Below the pieces are notes generated by a model. The model saw nothing but the letters and a program-made list of their open reading frames with translations, was not told the DNA's origin and did not search any database. Positions 60,301 through 64,000 of a DNA stretch of 64,000 bases are shown here, one piece after another. Position numbers and translations under genes: made by a program. Every line of letters begins with the position of its first letter. The first letter of the stretch is position 1. This DNA is from Homalodisca vitripennis (Eukaryota > Arthropoda > Insecta > Hemiptera > Cicadellidae): NCBI RefSeq assembly GCF_021130785.1, contig NC_060210.1, positions 181,400,501 through 181,464,500 of the forward strand, read 5' to 3'.

Positions 60301-63300
60301 TCGTTTCTTGCGTTTTTTAATAGCTACTACTACCGCTATTACAGCGTATGCTGCCAAATCTTCAAACGTAGACATTGCACTTTAACTTCACATACGATAA
60401 GAACTTAGAATGCACTTTTCCTACAGCCACAAAACGAATAATATAACTAAAAATATAATAAATAATATAACGAATAATAACTATAAAGTACACACCTACG
60501 GCAAAACAACACCGGAAAGACTGACCACGACAACCACGCCACCGAACGGACTGCGGTCCGCGACTGCAGTCCGTACTGACAGTGAACATTTTTCAACAGT
60601 CCACAGTCCACCGTTTCACAGTTCTGACTGCAGTCAAGAACTGCAGTTCGAACTGTAAGTGGATGGGGGGCCTTAACTCTAGATCTGTCACATCGACACT
60701 CACGTGTCCATAGTTACAGGACAGCGATCTGTTGCTTAGACATCGTGTTTTCATGATATTATTAATTTGATATTAAGGTCAATTTATATCAGTACCAATA
60801 GAAAAGGGGGTTCCATAACATAACATACTCAGATTTCATTCACCTGGATGCAACATTACGTTAGCAGTTAATAAAATAAAACAAAGAAAGGGTTTTTTCC
60901 ATTTTAAAGTTTTACCGCTACGCATAATTTATAGGGAAAGTTTCTTCCACATATTTAAAAATATTTACATATCTACATTCCTTACGAACTTTGGCCACTT
61001 TTGTGTATTTTGGATTTTCTTCAAAACATTTGAATTTTTATGAAACATTTTTAAACACACTTAATGTATATTGTGTGAACAAGTTTTTAAAGTTTTATAT
61101 TTAATTTATCATAATCTACGTTTCCTGAGAGAAAAATATATTTATAATAACGTACAATCAAAGCAAACATTGTACATGTGGCAATTTTTTAATAACAAAC
61201 TTGCCAAGTGCTGAAAATGGGGTGACTATTTTAAAAATTGCACAGATCTAGGGTTAATTTGTTTTATATCCATACATTATTTTTTAATTTTATATTATTG
61301 AGTTTGATAAAGCAAAAAAACAAAATTACATTATTTAAAATTGATTTTAAATATTGTTTTGATAAATTAAAAATATATAATAGACAATAATAGGACAAAT
61401 CAATATTTGTGAATGTTGAGATCAGCTCCATTTCTCCTTCCACTTAGTGCAACAAAGCTTATTAACTCCGCATCGTTTGGACATCAGAGACATCTACATT
61501 ACAAAATCAAGTGTAATCTATATTTTCTGGTACAAGACCAGGAGTAATTTTAGCAGTGCCCCTGGGAAAACATGTCATGGTCTTCTAAGTGGAAGTTATT
61601 GTAATAGAATCATGCGCCATAAGGCTCATAAAAATCAAGCCAAAGGAGCAGTATCTGCTCAGCCCTAAGGACATCAGAGAACAGGAGCCCTCAAATTTGA
61701 TAGGATTCTGTAAGTCTCAAATTCTAAGGGCAACATCTAACTTTAAGTAAGGGAGACGCAAAGGTCTTTTCAGGACAATGTGCAGAGACTTTTGTCTCTT
61801 TCCCTCTAGATACAAAAAATTATAATCTAAATAAAGAGGTGTTTTCATTGTCTCCTCAGTTGTACAACTGATTTCAGTTGGTGCACTAAGTGGAAGGTGA
61901 AATGGAGCTGAACTCAAAATTGGTAATGAATTAACCCTCCCACCATAGCTACGTTATAAGTGGAAATTAATATTTGTTAGCAAATTTGTATACATATAAT
62001 AGACAAGATGTATTACTTATATTTGTTGGTGTGAAAGGTTCAAAAGCAGTCTGGGATAAAAACATGTCACTCACAGCACATCCATCTTGTGACCTAGCAC
62101 CATTATTAAATAGTTCTCATCATCACAACAGTCACTTAACCCTTTGAGTGCCACGGGTATTTTCTGAAGGCATATGCATAAAGTGCCACGCTGTTTTTTT
62201 GCATATTTGTAAGCTTTTGGGAAAAAGGCTGTTGTAAAATAACTACCAAACAGATTTCCATCATTTTGTTGTTGTTTTTTTTTCTTATTAAATGCAGAAT
62301 ATGATACATATCGTTACAAATAAAATTTGATTTATAAAAATATAAAAATTTTAGTATTTATAAAAAAAGTTTTTTACTTTTGTATAAAAAATTAAGTTTT
62401 GGCCTAATTTGTGTGTATATGGTATTTTTTAAGATTTTTTATCTTTATACCATTATAAAGGCCATATGATTCTAAATAAAACCCATGTGTAATATCTTAT
62501 TCTAGAATTTTTAAAACATGGCATTATATGTATTAAAAAAATGTTGCCCGGTACCGACATTTTATAAACTGTACTTCATTTGTCAGAGTTTAGAAATTAC
62601 TTAGTAATGATGTAGTTTTCCCAATAAATCTAATAAAACATTAATACAACACAAATAAATATGATTAGTAGATTTAGAAAACAAATACTTGCTAACATAT
62701 TTACATAAAAGTTTACATTTACTAAATAATAACCCTAATAATATTTACACTAAAAATTCACGTTTTTCGCTTGAACACAAATCAAATCATACATTACTTT
62801 TGTAAAGAAATACAGTAAAATACTGTATAAGTTACTATTTTATTTTATATTTACTCAAATGCTTGGTTATCGGCACATAAACAACAAGAAAGGCCGTTAC
62901 GCAACACGGTACTCGTCCGCTACGTCGCTTGACTGGAAGACAGAATCATCGTACAGGTACTTATCACAGCCCACTATTTTTGGATGTGTTTTCCCTATCA
63001 GAGATAAAAATAAACTTCATTATACGTTCCTTCTTCCATAATGAATCGACAAATACTCGATGAGTCATACTTCCTATCTCCAAATCGTCTCCAAATAGAC
63101 ACACGAATGACCTGACATTTTCGAATAATGAAATGTTTTTCTTATAGTTTTAATTTAATTGATTGTCGTAATAACTTGTAAATTCCAAAATAGGTTAAAT
63201 AAAGTCAGTTGTTTTTAATACTGTAATTTATTTTGTCCCCGATAAGGAAAACTCGTCCAAAAATAGTGGCTTCTTGATAAGTACCCAAACAACGTAAGAG

Positions 63301-63968
63301 TTTTCGCAAATAAAATAGTAGAGAAAGAACATAAAACTCGTATTTATTGATAGTTTGGAACCTATTGAATACAGCCGTCTGATTATTTGGCCAAAATAAT
63401 CTTGTACTATATAAAATATTATCAAAATACGAAACGTCAAAATTGGCGACGCTGGCACTTTATGCACTTATCGTACCGTCAAAATTAGCGACGCTGTGGC
63501 ACTCAAAGGGTTAAAAAAAACTAGTCTCAAGTTTTTCTTGTGACATTTTATATAAATTGTTTTGCGGTGGAACAATTCTAGAGGAGCGATCTGCATTACT
63601 GCTGGTGATACAAAGCATGCTTATAGCAACTTTTGGTGTTACCAGTCAAAGGGTAAAGACACTAGTAACATACCAATAAAGGGTGCAGGCTGTTCACTAC
63701 CCTTGTACTATAGTTTTCTTGGCCATTTATCAACTCCCATTAGTAAAACAGGACATTACCATAAAATAATAGTAAAACAATTTTAAATTCAAATATTGTG
63801 TAACCGTACAAAATTAACTGTGATTGATAGTGTAAGTAAAGGATACTCCAGCGCATCTGCAGGTTTTTCTGGTTCATCATAAAGCATAACTAAAACTTTA
63901 GTTAAAGCATCCATTGCTCCAGCTTTTTCCAGATATTTCCGGAATTCTTCTCTTTTGGAGTCAAGTGG
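57086..63968 (-). CDS. MYCBP: c-Myc-binding protein (MYCBP/AMY-1), last two coding exons
   Basis: MYCBP is a small coiled-coil adaptor that binds the Myc N-terminus and AKAP-type scaffolds in vertebrates, and has a ciliary relative. Exons on the minus strand: 63968-63847 and 57362-57086. The first gives PLDSKREEFRKYLEKAGAMD, LTKVLVMLYDEPEKPADAL plus two bases. The second completes a Glu codon and continues YIRKHLGDNRPEDVEVGVLK, a coiled coil (LEAAITKIQTLEGEIQVLK) and KYEPEE, matching DSKREQFRRYLEKSG and the end of human MYCBP (103 aa). The visible part is 132 aa because of an extra ~40-residue Glu/Ala/Pro-rich tail. The start codon exon lies beyond the window. The intron is 6.48 kb and about 80% mobile DNA. 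Confidence 0.92.
57916..57994. repeat. terminal hairpin at the left end of the Harbinger element
   Basis: Arms of 38 bp (57916-57953, 57957-57994) with one mismatch and a 3-nt loop. The arm is the TIR itself, so the TIR is present twice in inverted order at this end. The right end has a shorter related palindrome (CTGCAGTC/GACTGCAG). Confidence 0.92.
58233..58617 (+). pseudogene. Harbinger accessory protein (MADF/Myb-SANT-like)
   Basis: Starts MASWSKG at 58231-58253, then in a shifted frame DNLLQFIEEFRKHECVWKVKS (MADF start), and after another shift KINNIKSAFRKEQRKV and DDIYVPKLWYYRELLFLIDQ (MADF end, 58381-58570). In PIF/Harbinger this protein helps the transposase bind DNA and enter the nucleus. 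At least two frameshifts and a stop. The usual C-terminal part after MADF is lacking. Confidence 0.8.
58789..60375 (-). pseudogene. Harbinger transposase (DDE_Tnp_4) with frameshifts
   Basis: Read from ATG at 60375 (MSTFEDLAAYAVIAVVVAIK) across frames: RFNHVHLLREL, WKKNYLRMDEE, LLRIVTPLITKQDT, LTATLRYLSTGRTMEDLKFS, ISPQTLGRIIPETC, WNFPNCLGSMDGKH (first catalytic Asp), YFYNYKGFHSQVLFCIA, GVNGRVSDGGV (second Asp region), LPYVFIADDAFP, RVVNY-like YNYRLSRARRMVES (Glu region), then YLHNYLRR and an acidic end at 58789. All main motifs are visible, with several small indels. Confidence 0.88.
60677..61253. mobile_element. 577-bp TTAA-flanked piggyBac-like MITE
   Basis: TTAA at 60673-60676 and 61254-61257. 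Inverted ends CTCTAGATCTGT and CCCTAGATCTGT differ at one base. No ORF inside. Its left TTAA overlaps the right TTA duplication of the Harbinger element. It lies in the MYCBP intron. Confidence 0.75.
61405..61930. mobile_element. nonautonomous inverted-repeat element
   Basis: TCAGCTCCATTTC.CCTTCCACTTAGTGCA occurs at ~61420-61450 and, inverted, at ~61878-61910, with a weaker match outward to TGTTGAG/CAAAAT. The first ~100 bp are related to 53058-53235. No ORF with a recognisable domain. The exact ends and target duplication are unclear. Confidence 0.5.
61932..61962 (+). repeat. solitary TTAACCCTCCCACC end, shared with 32119-32150
   Basis: TTAACCCTCCCACCATAGCT here and TTAACCTCTCCCACCATAGCT near 32119 are nearly identical, both preceded by GAA. 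No inverted partner was found for either; possibly leftover piggyBac-like ends. Confidence 0.4.
62140..63510. mobile_element. 1371-bp TTAA-flanked piggyBac-like MITE with perfect ends
   Basis: TTAA at 62136-62139 and 63511-63514. Ends CCCTTTGAGTGCCAC are perfect inverted repeats of 15 bp. GTGCCAC recurs near 62180, and CGTCAAAATTGGCGACGCTG (63436) repeats as CGTCAAAATTAGCGACGCTG (63477), forming subterminal repeats. No transposase remains. It lies in the MYCBP intron, ~340 bp from the internal exon. Confidence 0.87.
63515..63846. other. MYCBP intron, short unassigned remainder
   Basis: Between the last MITE and the MYCBP internal exon. A plus-strand frame at 63562-63786 is open but carries no recognisable domain. 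Confidence 0.3.
63847..63968 (-). CDS. MYCBP: MYCBP internal exon
   Basis: Acceptor TTTTCAG; 40 codons plus 2 nt. The donor GTATCC is weaker than usual but is the only one giving the conserved ALE-YIRKHL junction in phase. Confidence 0.88.
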
Positions 63969-64000
63969 CTGAAAAATGAATAAGCTATTAAAACATTCAT

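Larger units (their letters stand above)
57912..60672 (-). mobile_element. PIF/Harbinger transposon with transposase and MADF genes
   Basis: Inverted ends GGCCCCCCATCCACTTACAG (left) and its complement (right) match for ~33 bp with one difference. TTA flanks both sides (57909-57911, 60673-60675), the 3-bp duplication expected for PIF/Harbinger. It holds a DDE_Tnp_4-type transposase on the minus strand and a MADF/Myb-like protein on the plus strand, facing each other 3' to 3', the standard two-gene layout. Both genes have frameshifts, so this copy is inactive. It lies in the MYCBP intron. Confidence 0.93.

Overview
This looks like AT-rich nuclear DNA from an arthropod, most likely an insect. 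The evidence is three conserved eukaryotic protein genes with phase-consistent GT-AG introns, animal-type transposons (DD34D mariner, a second Tc1/mariner family, piggyBac-like, PIF/Harbinger, a Merlin-like element, several non-LTR retrotransposons), a tRNA-derived SINE-like copy, microsatellites and tandem repeats. The species cannot be fixed from the sequence alone. I see no operons or CRISPR array.

Host genes. (1) ZNHIT6/BCD1 (box C/D snoRNP assembly factor, zf-HIT) is on the minus strand from 21726 down to 2632. It has six coding exons and 262 codons before the stop. (2) PFDN3/VBP1 (prefoldin subunit 3) is on the plus strand, 29474 to 44160, with five coding exons and 189 aa; it appears complete. 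(3) MYCBP (AMY-1) is on the minus strand, 63968 to 57086, with its last two coding exons; its 5' end lies beyond the right edge. All reconstructed splice junctions keep the reading frame.

Layout. 1-1640: two decayed mariner pieces. 2632-21726: BCD1, with introns holding an almost intact mariner (4090-5413), a LINE scrap (8.2-8.7 kb), two TTAA-flanked piggyBac-like elements (10.3-11.9 and 13.0-13.6 kb), a fragment of a repeated ORF (15.1 kb), a 40-bp palindrome, a ~160-190 bp tandem array interrupted by a SINE-like sequence (15.8-16.8 kb), two inverted tRNA-like sequences beside a microsatellite (19.2-19.6 kb) and a Merlin-like element with a long internal inverted repeat (19.9-20.9 kb). 21.7-29.5 kb: intergenic, with a 46-bp perfect palindrome between 7-bp direct repeats, a Penelope-like/hammerhead-like motif and a TTAA-associated inverted-repeat element. 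29.5-44.2 kb: PFDN3, whose introns contain a 1.33-kb TIR element, a five-copy 136-bp tandem array and three mariner-type remnants. 44.4-56.3 kb: a transposon graveyard of two TTAA elements, three LINEs (one with a 40-nt poly(A) tail, one with an RNase H region) and a mariner fragment. 57.1-64.0 kb: MYCBP, whose ~6.5-kb intron is about 80% recognisable mobile DNA, including a 2.76-kb PIF/Harbinger element with both its genes.

The three host genes have unrelated housekeeping roles (snoRNP assembly, cotranslational chaperoning, Myc/AKAP-associated adaptor), so nothing suggests a functional cluster. The most notable content is the mobile DNA: many different TTAA-flanked families, an insertion boundary where Harbinger's TTA target is part of a neighbouring element's TTAA, and several unusual palindromes. 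I found no convincing new multi-gene system.
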